64,000 bases of DNA from RGIG3178 sp963674495. Its GTDB lineage: Bacteria > Bacillota > Clostridia > Christensenellales > QAND01. The stretch's first letter is position 1. Each line of letters opens with the position of its first letter. The position numbers were made by a program, and so were the translations under genes. The notes beneath the pieces were generated by a model. It did not search any database. It was not told the DNA's origin and saw nothing but the letters and a program-made list of their open reading frames with translations. Of the stretch, positions 24,829 through 33,393 are shown piece by piece. The stretch is from assembly GCA_963674495.2 (NCBI GenBank), contig CAXXLG010000001.1, forward strand, positions 124,001 through 188,000. Direction: 5' to 3'.

Positions 24829-25085
24829 GCTCCTTATCGTGGTATATACGGCGGCGGCAAAGAATCTGGCAATTTTTGCCTAATAATCTCATTTGCGTAT
24901 TGAACCCTTGGATTCGTGAAACGGCTACTTCAGCTGCTCTATTCAAACGAAAATTTCCCTATGTGATTGATACAAATGAATTATAGCATCTAATACCCGC
25001 CTCGCGCAGGCTGCTTTATGCTTTGTGAAAGCCGGATAACACCCAATGATGTGCGCAAAAATGTTGCGATACATCGATCCATAGC

Positions 25086-25197
25086 GTAGACCGGACCGGC
25101 CGACAAACAGGGGGCGGTCTGTTGGAACGTTTATCGGGCCTGTTCAAAGCAAAATAAAACGCCGTTATCCACACCGTGCTACGGCTTCTTTGCGCAG
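25086..25197 (+). pseudogene. Remnant of a duplicated tetR operator and 5' end
   Basis: About 110 bases align with the operator, ribosome site and first 25 codons of the intact tetR gene at 26291-26403. Shared blocks include TAGACCGGACCGG (a decayed operator), TGTTGGA-ACGTTTAT, CAAAGCAAAA and AAAACG-CGTTATC. The copy has lost a base after GTTGGA and carries a TAA in the tetR frame, so it cannot encode the protein. It ends eight bases before the 3' end of the first lipoprotein gene. This fits a tandem duplication of the cassette tetR-ABC-permease-lipoprotein followed by deletion of the first tetR-ABC part. Confidence 0.75.
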
Positions 25198-25204
25198 GGT
25201 GGTT

Positions 25205-26089
25205 CTAGGGCGAAAGGGTAACGGTACCGCTTTGGGCGATGCGCCTATACGTATCCATATCGTACAGGACAAATTTCATTTCGATGTCCTGCACTTTTTC
25301 AATGTTGTTGTCCTCCATATCTGACGAGTGAAAGTCCATGGTGCAAAGCGATACCTTGCCGGGCACGATGTCGCAGGAGAAGAGGGGGTTCAGCGAAATC
25401 CCGTTGACCGTAACGTCCTCGGTTTGTATGGTAAGCGATCTGTCCATATCGTTGGCAATGTAGAACAGGTAGGACGGACCGATCCATGAATCGCCCTGCG
25501 CGCCCTTGTATACAATTCTAACCCCGTCCTGATCGTAGAGCACCGCTCCCGAATCGTCGTACGTTTGTGTGTATGCGGATGCCGCCGAGGTGGTGACGGT
25601 GATGGGGTCGGTACGCACTATGTCTACGTACGTTCCGGTTTCAAAGATGAACAAGTTGAACGTGATGTCCGCAATGACGTCGATCCCGCAAACATCAAGC
25701 CTCTCCTGCAAAAACATCATTACGTCGCTGCTCGCTTGGCCCGCCGGAACCCTCGATGAGAAGACCGGCGTTATCATATATCCGTTAACGGAAACGTTGC
25801 CCGCCTTCACGCTGATGTTCATATCGGATTTGTTCTGAACGTAAATTACCAGATCCGGCCCCGAAGCCCCATCGGTGTTGAGCGAAGTCGCCTTGACGAG
25901 GACGTCGTTGCCGTCATAGAGCACCTGTTCCTGAAAGCCCGCCTGTAAGCCGGTGGTGGCGTTTTCCGTTGCCCCCTGTGTGACGGCGGTTGCAGTACCG
26001 CCGGGCGTTGTCGGTACGCTTATGCCGGAACAGGACATGAGGAAAAATGCCGTCAGAAAGGTCAGGCATATCGTTGGTATCCGTTTCAT
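25205..26089 (-). CDS. Lipoprotein with two internal repeats, paralogue A
   Basis: The 294-aa product has a signal peptide with lipobox FLMSC at about residues 16-20, a Thr/Gly-rich linker, and two related domains of about 105 residues. Each domain contains VLYDxxDV/GV, a Tyr-Val/Ile strand, VNGxxxxPxFS and a closing phenylalanine- and aspartate-rich strand. It should be tethered outside the membrane. A close paralogue lies 3.5 kb away beyond the ABC genes. The immunoglobulin-like repeat pattern suggests a binding protein, possibly a partner of the adjacent ABC exporter. No function is known to me. Confidence 0.85.
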   Translation of the reverse strand: MKRIPTICLTFLTAFFLMSCSGISVPTTPGGTATAVTQGATENATTGLQAGFQEQVLYDGNDVLVKATSLNTDGASGPDLVIYVQNKSDMNISVKAGNVSVNGYMITPVFSSRVPAGQASSDVMMFLQERLDVCGIDVIADITFNLFIFETGTYVDIVRTDPITVTTSAASAYTQTYDDSGAVLYDQDGVRIVYKGAQGDSWIGPSYLFYIANDMDRSLTIQTEDVTVNGISLNPLFSCDIVPGKVSLCTMDFHSSDMEDNNIEKVQDIEMKFVLYDMDTYRRIAQSGTVTLSP

Positions 26090-26260
26090 GGCTCATCCCC
26101 CCTGTACTCATTTAGATCCATCATATAACAGAACGCATACTGTGAAAAGCATTGATACAATCAGGGCTTTCAAACGTACAGGATTTAACATAACATGCCA
26201 CCGAATGAAGCGACATCACCGTCCCCCCGAAATCACAAAATGGTAAAATCCAAAGCGCCA

Positions 26261-26305
26261 TTGACCGAATCGGTCCATGGTGTTATACTATAGACCGTAC
26301 CGGTC
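26261..26305 (+). promoter_or_regulatory. tetR promoter with two identical-core operators
   Basis: TTGACC (26261-26266) and TATACT (26284-26289) are exactly 17 bases apart. Two palindromes GACCGNNNCGGTC lie at 26263-26275, over the -35, and at 26293-26305, just after the -10. This double site is what a TetR dimer pair would need to block RNA polymerase, so autoregulation of the tetR-ABC operon is likely. Confidence 0.85.
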
Positions 26306-26325
26306 GATACGCGGGAGGAGGTGGT

Positions 26326-26943
26326 TTGTTGGAAACGTTTATAGGTCTGCCCAAAGCAAAACAAAACGACGTTATCAACGCCGCGTTGACGGCCTTTGGC
26401 GCGAACGGCTATAAAAAAACTTCGGTCAGCGACATAGCGTCCGCCGCCGGCATATCCAAATCCATGGTCTTTCACTACTTTGGCACAAAAAAGGCGCTGT
26501 ATCTGTATCTGTTGAAGCTGTGCGGCGATACGATGATGATCGCCATGAACGAGCGGTTTGAAAAGGACGTTACCGATTTCTTTGACAGGGTGCGCATGGC
26601 AGCAAAAATCAAGGTTTCCGTGATGGAAAAACATCCAGGCATGCTGTCCTTTCTCAAAAACGCATACTTTGAAACCGATGCGCAGGTGGCGGAGGACGTT
26701 TTGGCCATGCTTACCTGGGGTGAGGCGTTTCGCAACGGCCTTGCCATGGATAGCATGGACGTATCCAAATTCAAACCGGGCGTTGATGCCGCGCTTGTGA
26801 TGAAGATACTGGTCTGCTTCACAGAAGGCTATATCAGCACGCTGCCAAAGAACAAAGAAATCGATGTGAACCAAGTACAAAGGGAAGTGGACGCATGCCT
26901 GAATTTGTTCAAAATAGGCTTCTATAAGGAGGAAGAGCGATGA
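26326..26943 (+). CDS. TetR/AcrR-family transcriptional regulator
   Basis: This 205-aa protein starts at TTG 26326 or the adjacent TTG, with GGGAGGAGG upstream. The N-terminal helix-turn-helix is typical: NAALTAFGANGYKKTSVSDI then AAGISKSMVFHYFGTKKALY. The C-terminal helical domain would bind a ligand. Two GACCGNNNCGGTC palindromes bracket its own promoter, and it is co-transcribed with the ABC ATPase (4-base overlap) and permease, so it should repress these three genes. It differs from the TetR at 6.6-7.3 kb and uses a different operator. Confidence 0.93.
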   Translation: MLETFIGLPKAKQNDVINAALTAFGANGYKKTSVSDIASAAGISKSMVFHYFGTKKALYLYLLKLCGDTMMIAMNERFEKDVTDFFDRVRMAAKIKVSVMEKHPGMLSFLKNAYFETDAQVAEDVLAMLTWGEAFRNGLAMDSMDVSKFKPGVDAALVMKILVCFTEGYISTLPKNKEIDVNQVQREVDACLNLFKIGFYKEEER

Positions 26944-27827
26944 TTGAGGTAAAAGGACTTACCCTGACATACCCGAGCGGGAAGGGTGTGTTCGACGTGG
27001 ACTTTACTGTCGGCGAAGGGGAAGTGATGGGCTATCTTGGCCCGAACGGAGCGGGTAAGACCACCACCATACGCGCGCTGCTGGGCTTTATGCGGCCCAA
27101 TGCAGGCACGTGTACCATCGACGGCATGGATTGTGTTCAACATGCGCCAACCATCCAAAAAAATCTTGGTTACATCCCGGGTGAAATCACTTTTTTGGAT
27201 TCGATGAACGGCGACGAGTTTTTAAGATTCATGAACGATATGCGGGGTACCAAGGACAGAACCCGTCAAAACCGCCTCATCGAAATGCTCGAATTGGATC
27301 CAAAGGGCAGGATCAAGAAATTCTCCAAGGGCATGAAACAAAAGCTGGGCATCGTCGCCGCTTTTATGCACGATCCCGATATTTTGATTCTCGATGAGCC
27401 GACCAGCGGACTGGACCCGCTGATGCAAAATCGATTTGTAAGCATGATTCTGGAGGAGAAGAAGCGCGGCAAAACGATTTTGATGAGCAGCCATAGTTTT
27501 GAGGAGATAGAGCGAACCTGCGACAATGTGCAGATCATTCGCGAAGGCCGCATTGAAAAGCAATCTGACGTACAGAGCTTAAAAAGCGCACAGCGCAGAG
27601 GATATATCATCAAACCCCGGGACATCGCTGCGGCGACGGACACGCTGAAATCAGCCGGGTATGAAGTGGAAAAAACCGCTTTTGATTCGATCGAAGTATT
27701 CGTTAGAGGAGAGAGCGTCGATCGTTTGATCAAAACGGTCGCACAGTTTCAAATACTGGATTTTGACGTTAAAACGCAGACGCTCGAAGATGTATTCATG
27801 CAGTACTACGGCAGGGAGGGACAATAA
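26940..27827 (+). CDS. ABC transporter ATP-binding protein
   Basis: The 295-aa ATPase has Walker A GPNGAGKTT at residues 34-42, the relaxed signature KFSKGMKQKLG, Walker B ILILDEPTSGLDP and the switch His in MSSHSFEE. The last 70 residues form the C-terminal domain seen in drug- and lantibiotic-exporter ATPases of this class. It starts within the tetR stop codon and is followed three bases later by the permease gene, so the three act as one unit. Together with the permease it should make a homodimeric exporter. Confidence 0.93.
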   Translation: MIEVKGLTLTYPSGKGVFDVDFTVGEGEVMGYLGPNGAGKTTTIRALLGFMRPNAGTCTIDGMDCVQHAPTIQKNLGYIPGEITFLDSMNGDEFLRFMNDMRGTKDRTRQNRLIEMLELDPKGRIKKFSKGMKQKLGIVAAFMHDPDILILDEPTSGLDPLMQNRFVSMILEEKKRGKTILMSSHSFEEIERTCDNVQIIREGRIEKQSDVQSLKSAQRRGYIIKPRDIAAATDTLKSAGYEVEKTAFDSIEVFVRGESVDRLIKTVAQFQILDFDVKTQTLEDVFMQYYGREGQ

Positions 27828-27830
27828 AAC

Positions 27831-28628
27831 ATGATCCTAACGCTATTGAAAACGACACTGAAAAAGAATTGGGTGCTGTTTACGATATTCATCGGTGTAT
27901 TGTCGATGTATCTTGGCATCATGATCAGCATGTTCAATCCCAACGACATGAATGCCATTATGGACATGATCAAGCTGTTTCCGGAGGATTTGATGAAAGC
28001 GATGGGATTTTCCAGCGCAGTGACGGATGTTACCGGGTACCTGGCAAGCTGGCTGTACGGCCTTCTGATGCTGGCCTTCCCGATGGTATATTGCATCATC
28101 CTGGGCAACAAGCTGGTAGCAAAAAAAGTCGACAATGGATCGTTTGCCTATCTATTGTCCACGCCCAATTCGCGCGTGAAAATCATAATCACGCAGGGCG
28201 CCTATGCACTTTTGTCGGTGGCCGCCCTGTTTGCTGCTATATTTGGCGTGGGCGTCGTGTTCTGCGAAATGATGCTGCCGGGGCACCTTGATATCGGCGC
28301 GTTTCTCGTGCTCAACGTAACGACAATGCTGGTCAATATGGCGGTGATGATGATCAGTTTCTTCTTCTCCTGCCTGTTCAACAGCACAAAGATGTCTCTA
28401 AGCTTTGGCGCGGGCATCCCCATTGCTTTTATGCTCATGAACATGCTTGGCGGCGTATCGGAGAAAACTTTGTTCCTCAAGGATATTTCCATATACGGTT
28501 TATATGACCCGCTCGAGCTGATTAAGGGGACATCCGTGTTGGGTGTCAACCTGATCTACATAAGTTTGATCGTCGTGCTCTTTGTTGGCGCGGTATTTAT
28601 TTTCAGAAGGAAACGACTGCCGCTGTAG
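27831..28628 (+). CDS. ABC-2 type transporter permease
   Basis: This 265-aa membrane protein has about six hydrophobic segments and the long first extracytoplasmic loop typical of ABC-2 permeases (NPNDMNAIMDMIKLFPEDLM, the EDLMKAMG type). Helix two to three holds the coupling region KLVAKKVDNGSFAYLLSTP. It ends in a basic FRRKRLPL tail. It is the last gene of the tetR-ABC operon; a terminator follows after 50 bases. The substrate is unknown, but the lipoprotein genes on both sides may belong to the same system. Confidence 0.87.
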   Translation: MILTLLKTTLKKNWVLFTIFIGVLSMYLGIMISMFNPNDMNAIMDMIKLFPEDLMKAMGFSSAVTDVTGYLASWLYGLLMLAFPMVYCIILGNKLVAKKVDNGSFAYLLSTPNSRVKIIITQGAYALLSVAALFAAIFGVGVVFCEMMLPGHLDIGAFLVLNVTTMLVNMAVMMISFFFSCLFNSTKMSLSFGAGIPIAFMLMNMLGGVSEKTLFLKDISIYGLYDPLELIKGTSVLGVNLIYISLIVVLFVGAVFIFRRKRLPL

Positions 28629-28675
28629 CACAGAGGGATTGTCCGTCAAAACCGAGGTTGCATAGATCAAAACAA

Positions 28676-28706
28676 AAAAACCCGCAGGTTCGCGCTTGCG
28701 GGTTTT
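28676..28706 (+). terminator. Bidirectional terminator between permease and lipoprotein B
   Basis: AAACCCGCA pairs with TGCGGGTTT around a GG-TTCGCGC loop; A- and T-runs flank both sides, so it can end both converging transcripts. Confidence 0.85.
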
Positions 28707-28729
28707 AACGTTTGGATGCAATTCCAAAT

Positions 28730-29608
28730 CTATGGATGAATGACTACGGTCTCCGAGATAACGATGTCGTCAAAGGTATCGGTATCAAAAACGACAAACT
28801 CCAGTTCAATTTCCGAAACATCTACGATGTCCTTGCCCGCAAAATCGGATGAGAGAAAATCAATCGAACACACGGCCGCCTTGCCCGGCGTGAGGTAGCA
28901 GATAAAAGCGGGGCGGATCGAAGTGCCGTTGACAAATACATCCCGGGTCTGGATGGAAATCCTTTTGTCCGTGTTGTTTTCAATATAAAGCCTGTAGGAA
29001 GGCCCCGACAAAGAAGCGGCTACCATTTCTTTGTATACGATTTTAACGCCGGCATCGTCAAGCAGCACATCGCCGGAATCATCGTACACCTGCGTATACG
29101 CCTCTACAGCTGTGATGGGGATGGTGATGGGATCGGTTTGATAAAGGTTTTCATAGATGCCGGCATCATAGATGCATAGGCTAAACGTGATATCCGTAAC
29201 CGTATCGATGCCGCATGCCGAAAGTTCCTCTGTCGGGAAGGAAAGGATGGTATCCGTATGGTTTCCGGGCAATACGTTTGCATCAATGAGAGGCGTGATC
29301 ATATACCCGTTTATGGAAGCATCGATAACCCGTATGCCGATTTCCAGATCTCCGTTGTTTTCAATATACAAACCGACTTCCGCACCGGTCGACCCATCAA
29401 CGGGTAACGAGGTAGTCTTGATGAGTATACTGTTTTCATCATAGAGAATCTGTTCTGAGACAGCGGGAGATGTATCTGCGCCGTCTGTTGTTTCTGGTGT
29501 TTGATCAAGGCCGGCGTTGGTAGTGCTGCCGGCAGTCCCTTCATTGGTGCAGGACATCATCAGTATCGATAGGACAAGAACAAAAAAAACAATGCATATC
29601 TTTTTCAC
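28730..29608 (-). CDS. Lipoprotein with two internal repeats, paralogue B
   Basis: The 292-aa product starts at GTG with AAAGGAGGATTGGC upstream and has a signal peptide ending in the lipobox LMMSC. After a Thr/Asp-rich linker come two related domains with the same landmarks as paralogue A: ILYDENSILIKTTSLPVDGS, SINGYMITPL, AYTQVYDDSGDVLLDDAGVK and VNGTSIRPAFICYLTPGKA. The two proteins are perhaps 40 percent identical by eye. It sits convergently after the permease, the same place paralogue A has relative to the tetR remnant, which supports cassette duplication. A TTTGCA/TATGAT promoter may lie at 29640-29670. Confidence 0.85.
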   Translation of the reverse strand: MKKICIVFFVLVLSILMMSCTNEGTAGSTTNAGLDQTPETTDGADTSPAVSEQILYDENSILIKTTSLPVDGSTGAEVGLYIENNGDLEIGIRVIDASINGYMITPLIDANVLPGNHTDTILSFPTEELSACGIDTVTDITFSLCIYDAGIYENLYQTDPITIPITAVEAYTQVYDDSGDVLLDDAGVKIVYKEMVAASLSGPSYRLYIENNTDKRISIQTRDVFVNGTSIRPAFICYLTPGKAAVCSIDFLSSDFAGKDIVDVSEIELEFVVFDTDTFDDIVISETVVIHP

Positions 29609-29779
29609 GCCAATCCTCCTTTGCTGTATACATCATATATCAAGTTTATGGAAATGCAAAATACAAAATAAAAAAGGGATAATAAAGCGCCGCTGAGCAA
29701 TGCATGAGGACAACCCATTCAAGGCACAAAATCAAGTTCGGTTCAATGCTGGGTAAACCTTTATTGGCGGCCCTTCGCA

Positions 29780-30169
29780 CTATCCCAAAAAGTTTATAAA
29801 AAACATTTTCAGATGATTATACGCGTTAAAAAAAACCTCTTGCCCGTGCATTCCAAGCAGGATTTCTTTGTTTTCAAGGACATACCGAAGCGGTTTCATA
29901 CGGCAGAATATTTGCACGGGCATGAAGATATGTTTTTCCCAGCATAGTCCTGCGTTTAACAGGCGGCGGGATATATCCATCAACTCTTTTTGCGTTAAGT
30001 TATTGTCCGATACCATTGTGCCAAGCCGCTTGGACGCGGCAAGCGCGGTATACAGGTTGCGGTAGACAACATCGGCATTGCCGGGCTTCTTGTGCGATAG
30101 AACAAGAATGGCTTGCTCCATTGCTTTTGACAGGCTGGGTGTATTCGTTTTTGACTTTGTATCCGCCAT
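29780..30169 (-). CDS. Hypothetical four-helix-like protein, 129 aa
   Basis: The soluble 129-aa product, starting after AAAGGCGG, is mostly helical by composition and reads like a helical bundle: AMEQAILVLSHKKPGNADVV, YRNLYTALAASKRL, LTQKELMDISRRLLNAG, then a C-terminal NAYNHLKMFFINFLG. I do not recognise the family. It lies between a lipoprotein gene and the germination operon without obvious co-transcription. A TATAAT at 30202-30207 on the minus strand is a plausible -10 about 35 bases upstream. It could be a small regulator or a sporulation protein, but that is only guesswork. Confidence 0.65.
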   Translation of the reverse strand: MADTKSKTNTPSLSKAMEQAILVLSHKKPGNADVVYRNLYTALAASKRLGTMVSDNNLTQKELMDISRRLLNAGLCWEKHIFMPVQIFCRMKPLRYVLENKEILLGMHGQEVFFNAYNHLKMFFINFLG

Positions 30170-30207
30170 CTATCTTCCGCCTTTCTCTTTGGATTATCAT
30201 TATTATA

Positions 30208-30640
30208 TCATAGAATATTATAAAGTTGGATAAAGTGATGTATTTATTGTAAAAAAATACAAGCAAAAGCAGGTGCCGGTATGCAACAAGCCAAAGACGA
30301 GAAATTGCTGGGTCATGGGAGAAACATCGCTTTCCTCCGATGTAAAAGGGGAGAAGCCCCAATCCATCATTGCGCGGTAGGCGGTTAAAAAGTATCCGGC
30401 AACCGGTATAAAGGAAAACCCCTCATCCATGGCAGGTGTTTTGGCAGACCACAGAGCCCGAAAACAGATATGCTTTCTTTCAAACGCATACGGTATCAGT
30501 TTTTCGCCGTTGCCGGGAATGCATAGTATTGATCCGCCATTGCCAAAATACGTATCAGAAAACCCGCAACGTGGAATACAAACGTCTTTTTCCATTCCTG
30601 CGCGCGCAAGTAAAGAATAAAGACGCAATACATCACCAAA
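30208..30640 (+). other. Spacer between the 129-aa gene and gerA
   Basis: About 430 bases hold no convincing gene. A minus-strand frame (30218-30595) codes 125 residues but lacks a usable ribosome site and shows no family features. The promoter of the germination operon should lie here; I could not find a convincing sigma-G or sigma-A match. Confidence 0.45.
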
Positions 30641-30652
30641 GGATACAGATAC

Positions 30653-32227
30653 GTGTTTGGATATTTCAAGAAGATCTATACATATTTGAATACCAAAAAG
30701 CCGTTTGCCGAACGTGAGCAAGCGCCAAAGCCGCCACCCGAAAAACTTGCCGCTTCTATTGAAAAAAACCTGGTGCTGTTTAAAGAAGCATTGGGCGAAA
30801 GCTCGGACATCATCATTAGGGAATTTCGCTTCGGCCAGAATGATGGCTTCAAGGGCGCGCTTTTGATGGTGGACGGGTTGGTCAACAACGAGCTTGTGGA
30901 TCTGGCAATTCTCAAGCCGTTGATGTATGAAGATGCTGCCAAATTCATTCCCGATCTGGACAGTATCAGCAAGCGTTTTGTGTCCTGTGGCGAGGTAAAG
31001 AATATAGACACCGTGGATGAGATCCTAGGCGATCTGTTGTCCGGCAATACCATACTGCTGGTGGACGGACTGAAACAGGCGTTGTCAATCGGCACCAAAA
31101 AATGGGAAAAGCGCAGCGTGGATGAACCGCAGACGGAAACGGTTGTGCACGGCCCGCGCGAGGGGTTCGTCGAAACGATGCGCGTGAACACGTCCATGAT
31201 ACGCCGTAAAATCAAAAGTCCGAACCTGCGCATGGAAGCATTCAAGATCGGCGAACAAACAAAGACGGATGTATGTTTGGCATACATCAAGGGCATTGCA
31301 AACCCCGAACTGATCGACGAAATCAAACGGCGGTTAAACGGCATAAAAACGGATTCCATACTGGATTCGGGTTATATCCGGGCGTACATCGAGGACGCGC
31401 CCTATTCCATATTCGCATCCATGAACAATAGCGAGCGCCCCGATACCATTGCGGGCAGGCTGCTGGAAGGCCGTGTTGCCATCGTGGTGGATGGCAGCCC
31501 GTTTGTCCTGACCGCCCCTATGGTGTTTATGGAGGGATTCCAATCGGCGGAGGACTATTACATCAAACCGTATTTTGCTTCATTTCTTCGTGGCGTCCGT
31601 CTGCTGTCCTACTTCATTACCATTCTGGCGCCCGCGTTATATGTGTCACTGACTACGTTTCATCAGGAACTCATCCCGACAAAGCTGCTCTTTACCATGT
31701 CGGCCGGGTTGCAGGGCGTGCCGTTCCCGGCCCTGGTGGAAGCTCTTACCATGGTATTGATCTTTGACATACTCAAGGAAGCCGGTATACGGTTACCCAA
31801 ACCCATCGGCTCGGCGGTGAGCATCGTGGGCGCCCTGGTCATTGGTGAGTCGGCGGTTACGGCAGGGCTGATCGGCCCATTTATGGTCATCATCGTGGCC
31901 ATCACCGCCATCGCAAACTTCGTGGTACCCGCACCATCGGAATCCATCTCCTTGTTGCGATATGGTTTTTTGATAGCGGCGGGGATGTTGGGAGGGTTGG
32001 GCATCATCACCGGCATTTTTTTCGTCTTGACCTACCTCGTATCCCTTAAATCCTTTGGCGTTTACTACCTCTCCCCCATCACGCCTATGTCCAAGGAAGG
32101 GTTAAAGGATTCCTTTGTACGTATGCCGCTGTGGAAGATGGTGAAGCGTCCGTTTACAAAAGAAAGCGGGAACGATATCCGGCGCGCAACCATGAAGCAG
32201 GGTGGAAGGGTGTCTAACAAGCAATGA
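30653..32227 (+). CDS. Spore germination protein, GerA family (A subunit of germinant receptor)
   Basis: This is the A subunit of a GerA-type germinant receptor in the inner spore membrane. The 524-aa product has a long hydrophilic N-terminal domain of about 300 residues (IIIREFRFGQNDGFKGALLM, TLLVDGLKQAL) and a C-terminal membrane domain of about four or five helices with the family stretch LTTFHQELIPTKLLFTMSAG and GDSAV-like VIGESAVTAGLIGP. The start is GTG with AAAGGA nine bases upstream. Its last 4 bases overlap the C-subunit gene. The gene order A-C-B differs from the A-B-C of Bacillus subtilis gerA but is common in Clostridia. Confidence 0.93.
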   Translation: MFGYFKKIYTYLNTKKPFAEREQAPKPPPEKLAASIEKNLVLFKEALGESSDIIIREFRFGQNDGFKGALLMVDGLVNNELVDLAILKPLMYEDAAKFIPDLDSISKRFVSCGEVKNIDTVDEILGDLLSGNTILLVDGLKQALSIGTKKWEKRSVDEPQTETVVHGPREGFVETMRVNTSMIRRKIKSPNLRMEAFKIGEQTKTDVCLAYIKGIANPELIDEIKRRLNGIKTDSILDSGYIRAYIEDAPYSIFASMNNSERPDTIAGRLLEGRVAIVVDGSPFVLTAPMVFMEGFQSAEDYYIKPYFASFLRGVRLLSYFITILAPALYVSLTTFHQELIPTKLLFTMSAGLQGVPFPALVEALTMVLIFDILKEAGIRLPKPIGSAVSIVGALVIGESAVTAGLIGPFMVIIVAITAIANFVVPAPSESISLLRYGFLIAAGMLGGLGIITGIFFVLTYLVSLKSFGVYYLSPITPMSKEGLKDSFVRMPLWKMVKRPFTKESGNDIRRATMKQGGRVSNKQ

Positions 32228-33390
32228 AGGCAAGCATAAAAAAACTACTGGCTATATTACTGGTACTCCCGATGATCTGTCTCCAAACAGGGTGTGAAAA
32301 CGCAAATGAAATCAATGATTTGGTGGTAGTGATGGGTATCGGTTTTGATGAGGATACAAAAAACCCTGACAACATCAAATTGATTGCACAGGTGGTATTG
32401 CCGGACAAAATCGAGTCCGGCAGCTCCTCCGCCGGTTCCGCAGAAAAAGCATTCTGCAATGTGGAGAGCTCCGCACAGAATACATTTGAGGCGATACGCG
32501 AATATACGCATATTGTGTGCAACAAACTCTACACTTCGCACAACCAGGTGTTTGTGATCGGACGGGAAATTGCACAGAGAGGTATTGCTCAATATATGGA
32601 TTTCTTTGTGCGCGCCAAGGAAACGCGCCCGACAACCGTTATTGTCGTAGCGGATACGACGGCGGCGGAAGTGATGAATGTAGAGCCTAAGATGAATACA
32701 CTGCCCGCCATAAATATCACGAAGTTGATACTTGAACAGGTGAACAACTCCCAGTCCATGGAAGTCACGGTGCTGGATTATCTCAACGCCATGCAGAGTG
32801 AGACAACCGCATTTTTGGCACCCATAGTCAGCATAGTACAGCAGGAAGGCCAATCTCTGATTTCCGTCAAGGGCTTGGCGGTGTTCTCATCGGATCGGAT
32901 GATCGGAGAGCTCGACGAGAACGAAGCGCGTGGACTTCTTTGGGTGTTGGATAAGGTGGAAAGCGGTTCCATCAACGTAATTGTAGAGGATCAGAAGGTG
33001 GCCGTGGAAATTGTAGGTTCCGAAACAAAGATACAAAGCCAAGTTCAGGACGGGAAAATCGTTATGAACATCAGTATTGAACAAAAGGGGACGTTGGCCT
33101 TTCAAAGCGGGGCGGAGAACCTTGCAACGGACGAGAAATTCCATGAGATTGAACAACAGGTAGAACAGGTGATACGAAGCGAAATTATGCTTGCCTTTAA
33201 TAAAGCCAAGGAATTGGGAGCGGATATCTTTGGCTTTGGCGAAATATTGCACAAGTATCACAACGAACAATGGAAAACGATGGAAGAAAATTGGGCGGCC
33301 ATTTTTCCAGCCGTTGAACTGAACATTGAGGTCGAAGCGACCATCGTCGGTTCAGGTACGCTTACCAATTCGGCACAGGGCGAGGAGTAA
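32224..33390 (+). CDS. Spore germination lipoprotein, GerC family (Ger(x)C)
   Basis: This 388-aa lipoprotein is the C subunit of the germinant receptor. Its signal peptide ends in the lipobox LQTGC at about residue 20-24, followed by the family start ENANEINDLVVVMGIGFDED. The three-domain GerC fold is indicated by HNQVFVIGREIAQRGI, ETRPTTVIVVAD and the long C-terminal helix VEQVIRSEIMLAFNKAKELG with ADIFGFGE. It overlaps the A subunit by 4 bases and is followed three bases later by the B subunit. Pre-lipoprotein diacylglyceryl transferase should modify it before spore assembly. Confidence 0.93.
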   Translation: MKASIKKLLAILLVLPMICLQTGCENANEINDLVVVMGIGFDEDTKNPDNIKLIAQVVLPDKIESGSSSAGSAEKAFCNVESSAQNTFEAIREYTHIVCNKLYTSHNQVFVIGREIAQRGIAQYMDFFVRAKETRPTTVIVVADTTAAEVMNVEPKMNTLPAINITKLILEQVNNSQSMEVTVLDYLNAMQSETTAFLAPIVSIVQQEGQSLISVKGLAVFSSDRMIGELDENEARGLLWVLDKVESGSINVIVEDQKVAVEIVGSETKIQSQVQDGKIVMNISIEQKGTLAFQSGAENLATDEKFHEIEQQVEQVIRSEIMLAFNKAKELGADIFGFGEILHKYHNEQWKTMEENWAAIFPAVELNIEVEATIVGSGTLTNSAQGEE

Positions 33391-33393
33391 ACC

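Noticed and set aside
30218..30595. 125-aa minus-strand frame before gerA
   Set aside because: AGGA abuts the ATG with no room for initiation, no family is recognisable, and the region should hold the ger promoter.
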